Assembly: GCF_000226255.1 (NCBI RefSeq)
Contig: NZ_AGFG01000043.1
Span: forward strand, 1-51,586
Reading direction: 5' to 3'
Source of the DNA: Desulfovibrio sp. A2
Lineage (GTDB): Bacteria; Desulfobacterota; Desulfovibrionia; Desulfovibrionales; Desulfovibrionaceae
DNA length: 51,586 nt
Shown: positions 17,262 through 25,870 of the stretch, piece after piece
Layout: every line of letters begins with the position of its first letter
Numbering within the stretch: the stretch's first letter is position 1
Made by a program: the position numbers and the translations under genes
The notes under the pieces: model-generated
What the model saw: the letters and a program-made list of their open reading frames with translations, nothing else
The model's database searches: none
What the model was told of the DNA's origin: nothing

Positions 17262-17601
17262 GCGGCGAACTCATCTCGGATTCGATGGACGCGCCCCGCC
17301 CCCCTGCGGGCGGGCAAAATCATCGCAAACGGGATGGTGGAGTTGTTCCTCATACCCCGCGACGGATTTCCGTCGCGGGAGGCTGGTGCGGGCGCGATAC
17401 GCGGACTTCCGGTTTTTGCCCGCCGGGCCAGGCGGATCGACGTTTTTGAGCGCAGCGTACTTATGTACGTGAGCATCAAAAACGTCGAGCCAACGCCGCC
17501 CGGCGGCAAAAGGCGGATTCCGTGTGTAGCGCGCCCGCGCTACATCAGGGCAAGCAGTCTGCCAAGGCTTCCGCCACCGCAGCACTGTCCCAAGGAGTAC
17601 C
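17262..17601. other. Intergenic gap holding repeat C2
   Basis: 340 bp. The stretch 17341-17520 is the second family C element; upstream of it is a small G/C-rich inverted repeat near 17291-17315. AAGGAG (17592-17597) serves ATG 17602. Confidence 0.8.
17341..17520 (+). repeat. Family C structured element, copy C2
   Basis: Same plan as C1. Hairpin 1 is 10 bp with a 4-nt loop (17356-17365 with 17370-17379). Domain 2 is closed by GCCGGGC/GCCCGGC plus TTTTGCC/GGCAAAA. GGCG/CGCC and a perfect 12-bp stem (17438-17449 with 17476-17487) lead to the apex CGTAC-TTAT-GTACG (17456-17469). Single-strand joints such as GGAGGCTGGTGCGGG and GAGCCAACGCC-type sequence match C1. Confidence 0.8.
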
Positions 17602-18243
17602 ATGCCCCTTTCCTGCATCGTCTTCGACTGCGACGGCGTCATCCTGGAAAGCGTGAACGTGAAGACCGAAGCCTTCGCCCGCGTGGCCGAACCCTTCGGC
17701 GCGGACGCACGCGACCGCCTGGTGGCCTACCACATGGAGCACGGCGGCGTGAGCCGCTACAAGAAGTTCGAGTGGCTGTACCGCGAGGTGCTTGGCCGCG
17801 AAATCACCTCGGACGAAATGGACGACCTGGGCCGCAAGTATGCGGACTACGCCTTCGAGGGCGTGCTGAACGCCCCCATGGTGCCCGGCGCGCACGACGT
17901 GATCACCGCGTGGCATGGCCGCGTGCCGCTGTACGTGTGCTCCGGCGCCCCGCACGAGGAACTGGTGCACATCCTGACCGAGCGCGGGCTGGCCAGATAC
18001 TTCGAGGCCATCTATGGTTCGCCGCCCGGCAAGACCGACGTGCTGCGCCGCGCCGTGGAAAAGGCCTCCGTGCCCCCGGCGGAAGTGGTGATGATCGGCG
18101 ATGCCAAGACCGACATGACCGCCGCAGAGGCCGTGGGCACCCTGTTCTATGGCCGGGGCGAGGCCTTTGCCGCCACCCCGCACCCGTGGGGGCATGACCT
18201 GACGCAACTCAATGCGTGGCTGGAAGGCGTGGCCAAGTCTTAA
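17602..18243 (+). CDS. HAD-superfamily phosphatase (beta-phosphoglucomutase-like)
   Basis: 213 aa. Motif I is FDCDGVI (nucleophile D9, acid D11), motif II lies in YVCSGAPHEEL, and motif IV is IGDAKTDM. A helical cap is inserted after motif I, as in the phosphoglycolate phosphatase/beta-phosphoglucomutase subgroup. Within this pathway it could remove the phosphate from a sugar phosphate before CMP activation (a KdsC-like job), although KdsC itself lacks this cap. AAGGAG precedes ATG 17602. An intrinsic terminator follows at once. Confidence 0.83.
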   Translation: MPLSCIVFDCDGVILESVNVKTEAFARVAEPFGADARDRLVAYHMEHGGVSRYKKFEWLYREVLGREITSDEMDDLGRKYADYAFEGVLNAPMVPGAHDVITAWHGRVPLYVCSGAPHEELVHILTERGLARYFEAIYGSPPGKTDVLRRAVEKASVPPAEVVMIGDAKTDMTAAEAVGTLFYGRGEAFAATPHPWGHDLTQLNAWLEGVAKS

Positions 18244-18249
18244 CCCAAA

Positions 18250-18289
18250 TCGTCCTTTTGCCCGCTGCCTGCGTCAGGACGGCTTTTTG
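18250..18289 (+). terminator. Intrinsic terminator with conserved loop (family E, copy E1)
   Basis: CGTCCT (18251-18256) pairs with AGGACG (18276-18281), followed by GCTTTTTG, directly after the HAD stop. The loop CGCCCGCTG-like segment (18254-18275) matches a second hairpin at 26664-26685 in 19 of 22 positions. The right arm is also used by the larger inverted repeat 18276-18387. Confidence 0.7.
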
Positions 18290-18387
18290 TTCCGGTCGAA
18301 TACCGCATGGACGCGTTGCGGTCGCCATCCGTAATGCTCGAAGACTTGCATAACGGCTGCCGCACTCCCTCCACAAAAAGCCGTCCT
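18276..18387 (-). repeat. Family B element B3 inside a 15-bp inverted repeat
   Basis: AGGACGGCTTTTTGT (18276-18290) and ACAAAAAGCCGTCCT (18373-18387) are perfect complements. Between them, on the - strand, lies a B core (18312-18358) with AGCCGTTATGC...GCATTACGGAT and GGCGACCGCAA. Its left arm overlaps terminator E1, so the two structures exclude each other. Confidence 0.75.
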
Positions 18388-18509
18388 TCCTTGGCAGCGA
18401 ACAAAAATCCTGATTTGGGAAAAGCGTTGGAGTTCGGGCATACCGCAAAGCCGCACGCCGCACCGGCGCGGCTCCCCGCGCCTTTCGCACCCGCCGCAAA
18501 GGAGCCTTC

Positions 18510-20522
18510 GTGACCACCTTCATCCTGCTGGATGGACCAGACGCCCCGCCCCGCCCGCAACCGGCATCCGACGGCCTGCCCCCGGTGGTGGCCCACTGGG
18601 CCCGGCGCAACGTGCCGCACGGCCATCTTTCCGTGCCCGCGCTGGTGGAGACGCACTTTGCCGACATCCGGCGCGAGTACATCACCTGGGCGCACGAGAC
18701 GGGGCTGACCCGGCCCGCCCGATCCACCCGCAATCTTCGGGAACTGCTGGCCGTGGGCGACACCTTCTCGCACTGGTGGTTCACCACGCTTGCCGAAAAG
18801 CATCCGAAAATCTGCCGCAACCTGTACGAAGTGACCAAGCTGCGCGCGCTGGAGCTGGCCGTCGAGGACGCCCGCGCCGACAGCGTGTGCGTGGTCACCG
18901 ACGACACGACGCTGGCGAACGTCCTGCTGCGGTTCTGCGCGGCCACCGGCCGCCGGTTCGAGTTGCATCCGACAGGCATGGGGGCCGGAAACGCCGCGGG
19001 CGCGGCAGCTCCCGCCGACGCCGCCGCCCGCTCGGCCAAACAACGGCTGGCCGCCCTATACTACCGCCTGCCCGCCCCGGTGCAGGCCTTGGCGCGCCTT
19101 GGCGCGTGGCTGCTGCGCGAAAAGCGCCTGCTGCCCGCCGCGCCCGAGGCCACAGGCAAGGCCAGCCTGCCCGCGCACCCCCGCCCCTCCACCGTGGCCA
19201 CCTACTTCCCCAACATCGACGTGCAGGCCGTCAAACAGGGCCGCCTGCGCTCGCGCTACTGGGAAAGCCTGCACGACGCGCTGGCCCCGGAACAGGGCGG
19301 CGTGCACGGGGTGACCTGGCTGTTCATCTTCGAGCCCACGCCCCACTATTCGCTGGCCGACGCCATCCGCCTGCGCGACGAATTCCGCGCCCGCAAGCAG
19401 GACGGCATCGCCTTCCACTTCATCGAGGAATTCCTGACCCCGGCCACCATCGCCCGCGAAGTGCTGCACTACTGCCGCATGGCCTTCCGGGCCGCGCGCC
19501 TGACCCGCCACGTGGCCGGGCAGTGCCGTCTGCCCGGTTCGCGCATGGACTTCTGGCCGTACATGGAACGCAACTGGGCGGAATCCACGCGCGGCTGGCT
19601 GGGCCTGCAACGCCGCCTGATGCGCGCCGCCTTCCGTCAGTACGCGGCAGTCTGCCCGCCGCAGGAATGGACCATCTTTCCCATGGAAAACCACCCCTGG
19701 GAAAAGTCCCTCACCCACGCCATGCACGAGGCGCGGCGCGGACCGGTGTACGGCACCCAGCATTCCACGGTGCGCCCCACCGACCTGCGCTACTACGAGG
19801 ACGCCCGCGCCTTCGCCGAACCGGACGCCGCCGCCACCCTGCCCGACCTGCTGTGCTGCAACGGCCAGGGCGCGCTGGGCCACATGCGCGACGCGGGCAT
19901 GCCCGCCGAACGGCTGGGCGAGATCGAAGCGCTGCGCTACCTGTACCTTGCCGACGTGGCTGCGGTCCCCACCGCTTCCGCTACCGTTTCCGCCACCGCT
20001 TCCGCCATTGACCTGGGCGACACCCCCGGCAAGCCCACCCTGCTCATCGTCACCAGCTTCTTCATCGACGAGACCGACAACCAGCTCGACGTGCTGGCCG
20101 CCGCCGCGCGGGCCGGCACGCTGGACGGGTACGACGTGGTCGTCAAGCCGCATCCCAACCTGCCCGTGGAAGGCCGCCTTGCCGCGCGCTTTCCCGGTGG
20201 CGGCGCGCCCCGCGTGGTGAACACCCCCGTGGCCCAACTGCTTGTTCCCGGCCCCCATGGATTGGTCGTCTGGGCCGCCAACTCCACCACCGTGGCGCTG
20301 GAAGCCGCCTATCAGCGGCTGCCCCTCATCGTGCAGACCGCCGCCAACGACTTCAACATGTGCCCGCTGCTCGGCGTGCCCGGCACCACCTTCGTGGCCA
20401 CCGCCGACGACCTCGCCGCCGCCCTGGCCCACCCCGCACCGCCCGACCTGCCCCCCGGCTTCCTGGCCCTGGATCGCGGGTTGCCCCGCTGGCGACGGTT
20501 GTTGGGGATGCCTGAACAGTAA
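18510..20522 (+). CDS. Putative GT-B-like surface carbohydrate biosynthesis transferase
   Basis: 670 aa, soluble. The C-terminal half shows a GT-B-like donor region: VVVKPHPNLPVEG, then VVWAANSTTVALEAAYQRLP (compare KPHP and S-T-T-x-x-E of Kdo/polysialic-acid and CDP-polyol transferases). A mid-protein YGTQHSTVRP block also fits large O-antigen-locus transferases of spirochetes (recollection, unverified). A short 12-bp tandem repeat (19971-20006) encodes a Thr/Ala/Ser linker. GTG 18510 is preceded by AAAGGAG. In a locus that makes CMP-ulosonic acids, this is a candidate transferase for one of them. Confidence 0.6.
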   Translation: MTTFILLDGPDAPPRPQPASDGLPPVVAHWARRNVPHGHLSVPALVETHFADIRREYITWAHETGLTRPARSTRNLRELLAVGDTFSHWWFTTLAEKHPKICRNLYEVTKLRALELAVEDARADSVCVVTDDTTLANVLLRFCAATGRRFELHPTGMGAGNAAGAAAPADAAARSAKQRLAALYYRLPAPVQALARLGAWLLREKRLLPAAPEATGKASLPAHPRPSTVATYFPNIDVQAVKQGRLRSRYWESLHDALAPEQGGVHGVTWLFIFEPTPHYSLADAIRLRDEFRARKQDGIAFHFIEEFLTPATIAREVLHYCRMAFRAARLTRHVAGQCRLPGSRMDFWPYMERNWAESTRGWLGLQRRLMRAAFRQYAAVCPPQEWTIFPMENHPWEKSLTHAMHEARRGPVYGTQHSTVRPTDLRYYEDARAFAEPDAAATLPDLLCCNGQGALGHMRDAGMPAERLGEIEALRYLYLADVAAVPTASATVSATASAIDLGDTPGKPTLLIVTSFFIDETDNQLDVLAAAARAGTLDGYDVVVKPHPNLPVEGRLAARFPGGGAPRVVNTPVAQLLVPGPHGLVVWAANSTTVALEAAYQRLPLIVQTAANDFNMCPLLGVPGTTFVATADDLAAALAHPAPPDLPPGFLALDRGLPRWRRLLGMPEQ

Positions 20523-20527
20523 GAGCA

Positions 20528-20600
20528 ACGGGGGAAGGGATCCTTTGAAAAGGGTCTCCTTCCCCCGTACCCCCATCCCCCTAAACTTTTTACATGGGTA
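20528..20600 (+). repeat. Family A hairpin, copy A6 (forward)
   Basis: Imperfect ACGGGGGAAGG/CCTTCCCCCGT stem just after a stop codon, then the tail with CCCCCTAAACTTTTT and a closing ATGGG. It faces copy A7 tail to tail. Confidence 0.75.
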
Positions 20601-20651
20601 CGGGGCCGATGCCGTGTTTCGCGCGTCTTCCCCGCCATTACCGGCACAAAA

Positions 20652-20740
20652 ACCCAATTGAAACGTTTTGGGGGATAAGGGATGGGGTCCGGGGAAGGGG
20701 AAAGACCCCTTTTGGAAAAGGGGTCTTTCCCCTTCCCCGG
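20652..20740 (-). repeat. Family A hairpin, copy A7 (reverse)
   Basis: The reversed tail is followed by a perfect 25-bp stem (20689-20713 with 20716-20740) and a 2-nt GG loop, the longest hairpin in the window. It ends 41 bp before the next start codon. Confidence 0.85.
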
Positions 20741-20781
20741 TTGCCTCTTACCTTTCCCTCCCCTCCCCAAGGAGCCGACAC

Positions 20782-22098
20782 ATGCTGACCACCATCACCC
20801 GCAAGCTGAAGGAACTGACCCGCATGCTGTGCACGCGGCCCTACTACGGGTTCGTGACCGGGCACGGGTATTTGACGGAAGCGCAGGTGACCGAGGTGCG
20901 GCGGGTTCTGGAGTCGCCCACGCAGGCGGCGGAGACGGTGGCGGAGTATGAGCGGCGCTTCGCGGCGGTGGTGGGCGAGGGACGCGGACTGGCCACGGCG
21001 GGCGGGCGCATGGCCCTGTTCGCCACGTTGCGCGCCCTGGGCGTGGGTGCGGGGCACGAGGTGATCCTACCCGCGTTCACCTGCTCGGTGGTGGCCAGCG
21101 CGGTGCTGCGCACGGGCGCAACGCCGGTGTTCACCAACGTGGACCCGGCCACCTTCGGCACCGACCCGGACGCGGTGGCAAAGGCCGTTACGCCGAAGAC
21201 GCGGGCCATCATCGCGCAGCACAGCTTCGGCATTCCCTGCCGGGTGGGCGAACTGCGCACGCTGGCCGACAACTGCGGCGCGGCGCTGATCGAGGACTGC
21301 GCGCTGACCGTGGGCTCCACGCGCGACGGGGTGGCCGTGGGCAACACCGGGGACGCGGCGTTCTTTTCCACGGACCATTCCAAGCCCATGAACACGGTGG
21401 TGGGTGGGTTCTTCTACACCCGCGACGCGGGCCTGTACGACGCGGTGGCCGCCCAGTTGAACGACGCGCCCACCCTGCCGGAAGCCCAGCTGCGGCGGCT
21501 GTTCGGCCAGTTCCTGCTGGAGCGGCGGCTGGCCCGGCCCGCCAGCTACGGCCTGTACCAGTTGGCCATGCTGGGCAAGTCGGTGCTGCGGCGGCTGTCC
21601 GACCCCGGCATGACCTTTCTGGACGACGACTACGTGGTGGAGCGCACGGGCGCGTATGCCTACCCGGCGGGCCTGCCCGCCGTGCTGGCGCGCATCGGGC
21701 TGTTCGAGCTGGACCGCTGGCCCGCCGAGGCCGCCCGGCGCGAGGCGCTGCTGCAACGCTACCTGACCGCCGCCTACGGCACGCCGCTGGCCGCGCACCT
21801 GCCCGCCGCCTATGCCGACCCGGCGCTGCGCATCGTGGCCCACCGGCTGGCCTTCACCCACCCCCGCGCCGACCAGTTGAAGACGCTGATGGACGCGCGC
21901 GTGCACACCGCCTGGACGTGGTTCATGGACCCCATCGTGGGCGCGCGGGCGGGGCTGGCCTCGCTGGGCTATGCCGCCGGAGCCTGCCCGGTGTCGGAGC
22001 GGGTGGGCACGCAGGTGCTGAACTGGCCGTGCGTGGTGGAGCGGGGGGCGGAAGGCCCGCTGCTGGAGTTTTTCGCGCAGGTGGCCAAGCAGGCGTAG
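20782..22098 (+). CDS. DegT/DnrJ/EryC1-family aminotransferase
   Basis: 438 aa. The PLP lysine is K201 in FSTDHSKPMNT; EDCALTVGS is the equivalent of the usual ED(A/C)A motif, and LPAFTCSVVASAVL is the substrate-side loop of the family. ATG 20782 is preceded by AAGGAG (20769-20774). The sequence is divergent from KdnA at 1286 and from the aminotransferase at 28593, so three sugar aminotransferases serve this locus. The substrate is unknown. A region of repeat A7 lies directly upstream in the leader. Confidence 0.83.
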   Translation: MLTTITRKLKELTRMLCTRPYYGFVTGHGYLTEAQVTEVRRVLESPTQAAETVAEYERRFAAVVGEGRGLATAGGRMALFATLRALGVGAGHEVILPAFTCSVVASAVLRTGATPVFTNVDPATFGTDPDAVAKAVTPKTRAIIAQHSFGIPCRVGELRTLADNCGAALIEDCALTVGSTRDGVAVGNTGDAAFFSTDHSKPMNTVVGGFFYTRDAGLYDAVAAQLNDAPTLPEAQLRRLFGQFLLERRLARPASYGLYQLAMLGKSVLRRLSDPGMTFLDDDYVVERTGAYAYPAGLPAVLARIGLFELDRWPAEAARREALLQRYLTAAYGTPLAAHLPAAYADPALRIVAHRLAFTHPRADQLKTLMDARVHTAWTWFMDPIVGARAGLASLGYAAGACPVSERVGTQVLNWPCVVERGAEGPLLEFFAQVAKQA

Positions 22099-22200
22099 CG
22101 CCGCCCCCGTCCGGGTGCATCCGGCCACATCCGGGCACAGGTGGGCACAGGTGGGCAACCCGTCCGTTCCCTTGCGGCCCGGCGGCCATCTGCCCGACGC

Positions 22201-22229
22201 TTGACGCTGGACAACGCCTGCATCATGCT
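22201..22229 (+). promoter_or_regulatory. Possible sigma70 promoter for the GGDEF-EAL gene
   Basis: TTGACG (22201-22206), a 17-bp spacer and CATGCT (22224-22229) lie 38 bp upstream of ATG 22267. The -10 match is weak. Confidence 0.35.
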
Positions 22230-22266
22230 CGACGATAGCCCAGGCCGCACTTCATAGGCACGCTCA

Positions 22267-25200
22267 ATGAACACAGGCGCACGGAACCAGCCTTCGCCCC
22301 CGGAAACGCCGGAACACCCCCCGGCCGCAACCAGCCCTCGCCGCAGCCTGCGTGGGGGGGCGGCCTTCGGCCTTACGGCCATCTTCTGCGCGCTGGGGTT
22401 GATCTGCGTGCTGGCCACCGGTTCGCTGGTGGTCGGCAGGCTGGACGCCTTCGAGCACGAACTTGCCGCAGCCAACGCCCGTCGAGCGGTCAACGCGCTG
22501 CAAAGCGACGTGCGCAGGCTGGATGCGCTGCTCAAGGACTGGGCCTGGTGGGATGATTCCTACCAGTTCATGGTCGACGTCAATCCCGCCTACATTGAAA
22601 GCAACATCACGCCCGAAGTCTTTCGCGACCAGCACCTGGACGCCATCGTCTTCATTTCCGGCGACGGTCGGGCAGTCCACTCCGCCGCGCCGGACATTGT
22701 CAGCGGCGGCGTGGAAAGGGTCCATCCCGCCCTGCTCGCCTTCATGCGCCAAGCCGTCGCCACGCTGCCCCACACCGTGCAGCATGACGGGCTGTCCGGG
22801 CTGGTCCGCATCGGCGATGCCACCTGGATGGCGGCCTGCCGCCCGGTGCTCGATTCGCTGCAAAGCCGCCCCCCTCGTGGTTGGATATGGATGGCCCGCC
22901 TGGTCGATGATCCGTACCAGAAGGAGCTGGCCCGGAACACGGAACTGGAACTCGCCCTTGTTCCGGCCCTGCCCGATAACCTGCCCGCCAGCTTGCGCAA
23001 ACTTGCCGATGTCTCCGCTGACGTCCCCTTGCGGGGCAGACCCGCACCGGAAACTCCCGTGGTGGGTGTGGACCGCCACACCATCTGGAGCGGCGCGCTG
23101 CTGTCCGACCTGAACGGCGGCGCTCCCCTGGCCGTCATCGTCCAGGCCCCCCGCGCCCTGGGCGAAACCGCGCGCAACATCGTGCACAGCGGCCTGCTGG
23201 TGGTGCTGACGCTCAGCATCCTTGCGTTGATCGCGGGCCTGCTGTTCCTTGACCGGCGGGTGCTGGCGCGGCTTGCCGCGCTGAGCGAACGCGTGGCCGC
23301 CAATGTCCCCGCCGCCAAGCTGGCGGGCATGCCCCAGGGCGGGGACGAACTGGACCGCCTTGCCGAGGTCACCGCCTGGGCCTTCCACGCCATCCGCGAG
23401 AACGAGCGGTTCCTGTCCGAAATGCTCGACGCCCTCAAGGTGGGCATCATGCTGGTGGACCGCGAGACGCGCACCATCGTCAGCATCAACCGCCATGCCT
23501 GCACCCTGCTGGGCCGCACCACGGAAGAGGTGGTGGGCAGGCGCTGCCACCAGTTCACCTGCCCGACGGAAGAAGGCGCGTGCCCGGTCTGCGACCTGGG
23601 CCAGCCCGTGGACCACGCCAAACGCACCCTGCTGACCTCCGGCGGCGAGATGGACATCCTGAAATCCGTGGTGCCCATCTCTCGCGAGGGCAAGGAATAC
23701 CTGCTCGAAACCTTCATCGACATCAGCGATCTGGAGCACACCCGACGCATGCTGGAGGAATCGGAGGAACAGTACCGGGCCATGTTCCTGAACACCGGCA
23801 CGCCCGCCATCCTCATCAACGAGGATACCTCCGTGGCGCTGGCCAACCCGGAATTCCTGCGCCTGGCCCGCGCGGACCAGACCATGCTGGACCGCCACCC
23901 CTCATGGACCTGCTTCTTTCACGAGCGCGACGTGCCCCGCATGCTGGGCTACCACGCCGACCGCCGCAACGGCGCGGCCGCGCCGAGGGAATACGAGACC
24001 CGGCTTATCGACGCCTCCGGCGGGATGCACCACGTGGCCATGACCGTGACCATGATTCCGCACACCCGCCAGTCCGTGGCGTTCATCCGCGACATCACCG
24101 ACATGAAGCTGGCCGAGGCCCGGCTGCAGGAACTGGCCTTCACCGATTCCCTCACCGGCCTGCCCAACCGGCTGCGCGGGCTCGACAACCTCAACGACAT
24201 GCTGGCCGCCGCCCACCAGCGGCAGGGCGCGCTGGGCGTGCTGCTGCTGGACCTGGACGACTTCAAGCTGGTCAACGATTCCATGGGCCACGCCGCGGGC
24301 GACGTGGTGCTGATGGAGGTGGGCACGCGGCTGGCACGGGTGCTGGGGCCGGACGAGACCGTGGCGCGCCTTGGCGGCGACGAATTCATCATCGTCTCCG
24401 CGTCGCAGGGCGGCAACGAGGCCTGCGCCGCGCTGGCCAAACGGCTCATCGGCGAATTCTCCGCGCCGTTCCGGGTGGCGCATGCGGAAGTCTACCTGAG
24501 CGTCAGCATCGGCATCGCGGGCTACCCCAAGGACGGCGACACCGGCGGCCAGTTGGTGCGCTGCGCCGACCTGGCCATGTACCGGGCCAAGGCGGCGGGC
24601 AAGAACACCTATCGCTTCTACACCCCGGAACTGACCCAGGCGGCCCAGCGCCGCCTGGAGGTGGACGCCGAATTGCGGCCCGCCATCGCCTTGGGGCACA
24701 TCGTGCCCTACTACCAGCCGGTGGTGGACCTGGGCAGCGGCCGCATCGTGGGGGCAGAGGCGCTGGCCCGCTGGCGCAAGCCCGACGGCACGCTGGTGTC
24801 GCCCGCAGACTTCATTCCCGTGGCCGAACAGACCGGCCTCGTCACCAGCATCGACATGGCCGTGCTGTCGCAGGCCTGCCCGCAGGTGCAGGCCTGGACC
24901 GAGGCGGGACTGGGGCGGCTGCGCGTTTCGGGCAACATTTCGGCGCGGCACCTGCAACGGGGCAACCTGCCCGGCGACATCCGCGCCGTTCTCGAGGCCA
25001 GCGGCCTGCCCGCCGCGCAACTGGCCCTGGAAGTGACCGAAACGGTATACATGGAGAACATCGACAAGGCGCGGGCCATGCTTGACGCGGTGACGGAGCT
25101 TGGCGTGCGCATCGTGCTCGACGACTTCGGCACCGGCTACTCGTCGCTGTCGTACCTGCAATCGCTGTCGTTCGACCTCATCAAGATCGACCGTTCGTTC

Positions 25201-25434
25201 GTGAAGGACCTGCCCGACGCCTCGTCGCTGGCGCTGTTGCGGGCCATGCTGGGCATAGCGGCCGGGCTTGGCGTCACCTCGCTGGCCGAGGGCGTGGAAA
25301 CCGTGGAGCAGTATGTGTTGCTGAAATCGCTGGGCTGCAGCCGGGGGCAGGGCTACCTGTTCTCGCCCCCGGTGCCCGCCGCGCAGTTCGAGGAACTGCT
25401 GCGCGCACAGAAGGCGGGCAAGCGGTTTCCCTAG
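22267..25434 (+). CDS. CHASE4-PAS-PAS-GGDEF-EAL membrane sensor (c-di-GMP turnover)
   Basis: 1055 aa. TM1 lies at about 31-55. A periplasmic CHASE4-like domain follows (WAWWDDSYQFM). TM2 is at about 309-331, then two PAS regions (about 390-510 and 515-630). GGDEF is intact at 703-707 and EAL at 831-833, with later DDFGTGYSS and AEGVET motifs also intact, so both cyclase and phosphodiesterase activity are possible. The first PAS carries four cysteines (C427, C432, C439, C442) in a CHQFTC...CPVC pattern. It sits within the polysaccharide locus and may tune glycan production to an external signal; that link is inference. Confidence 0.9.
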   Translation: MNTGARNQPSPPETPEHPPAATSPRRSLRGGAAFGLTAIFCALGLICVLATGSLVVGRLDAFEHELAAANARRAVNALQSDVRRLDALLKDWAWWDDSYQFMVDVNPAYIESNITPEVFRDQHLDAIVFISGDGRAVHSAAPDIVSGGVERVHPALLAFMRQAVATLPHTVQHDGLSGLVRIGDATWMAACRPVLDSLQSRPPRGWIWMARLVDDPYQKELARNTELELALVPALPDNLPASLRKLADVSADVPLRGRPAPETPVVGVDRHTIWSGALLSDLNGGAPLAVIVQAPRALGETARNIVHSGLLVVLTLSILALIAGLLFLDRRVLARLAALSERVAANVPAAKLAGMPQGGDELDRLAEVTAWAFHAIRENERFLSEMLDALKVGIMLVDRETRTIVSINRHACTLLGRTTEEVVGRRCHQFTCPTEEGACPVCDLGQPVDHAKRTLLTSGGEMDILKSVVPISREGKEYLLETFIDISDLEHTRRMLEESEEQYRAMFLNTGTPAILINEDTSVALANPEFLRLARADQTMLDRHPSWTCFFHERDVPRMLGYHADRRNGAAAPREYETRLIDASGGMHHVAMTVTMIPHTRQSVAFIRDITDMKLAEARLQELAFTDSLTGLPNRLRGLDNLNDMLAAAHQRQGALGVLLLDLDDFKLVNDSMGHAAGDVVLMEVGTRLARVLGPDETVARLGGDEFIIVSASQGGNEACAALAKRLIGEFSAPFRVAHAEVYLSVSIGIAGYPKDGDTGGQLVRCADLAMYRAKAAGKNTYRFYTPELTQAAQRRLEVDAELRPAIALGHIVPYYQPVVDLGSGRIVGAEALARWRKPDGTLVSPADFIPVAEQTGLVTSIDMAVLSQACPQVQAWTEAGLGRLRVSGNISARHLQRGNLPGDIRAVLEASGLPAAQLALEVTETVYMENIDKARAMLDAVTELGVRIVLDDFGTGYSSLSYLQSLSFDLIKIDRSFVKDLPDASSLALLRAMLGIAAGLGVTSLAEGVETVEQYVLLKSLGCSRGQGYLFSPPVPAAQFEELLRAQKAGKRFP

Positions 25435-25870
25435 GGGGTCTCAAGGAGTCGTGGGGCGCGGCCCTGGCCGCAAGCGCGGAACCGCCACGAAAATCACGCG
25501 CCGCACCTATGGACAAGCGTGACGCGCGAGCGTATCTAGCACGCCACGAAGAAGGGCCGGAAATTCCGGCGGTAACGCGGCGCGCCAGTGCGCCGCGCCG
25601 CCCCCGCAAAAACGGCCCCCCACCCGCGCGCGGAACGGAGGTTCCGCACGTCATCATGACGCCACCGCACCCATCCCCCCCATTGCACCCGGCCAACAAT
25701 TCAGGCGCATTCCACGATGTTCACAGGGCGCGCCGCGTGCGCCGCGCGCACCGTGCGACAGGGCGCCCCCCGGCCCCGGCGGCATCGGCCGCAGGGCGTT
25801 CCGCAACGCCGCGCGTTCTGCTATATCCATCCGGACGACGACAGCACATTACCCCATCACGAGGTATCGC
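25435..25870. other. Intergenic gap, no gene seen
   Basis: 436 bp. It has small GC-rich inverted repeats (GGCGCG...CGCGCC near 25579-25602) and a TATATC-type stretch about 45 bp before ATG 25871 that might be a -10. GAGGT lies just upstream of the start. None of the repeat families was recognised. Confidence 0.6.
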
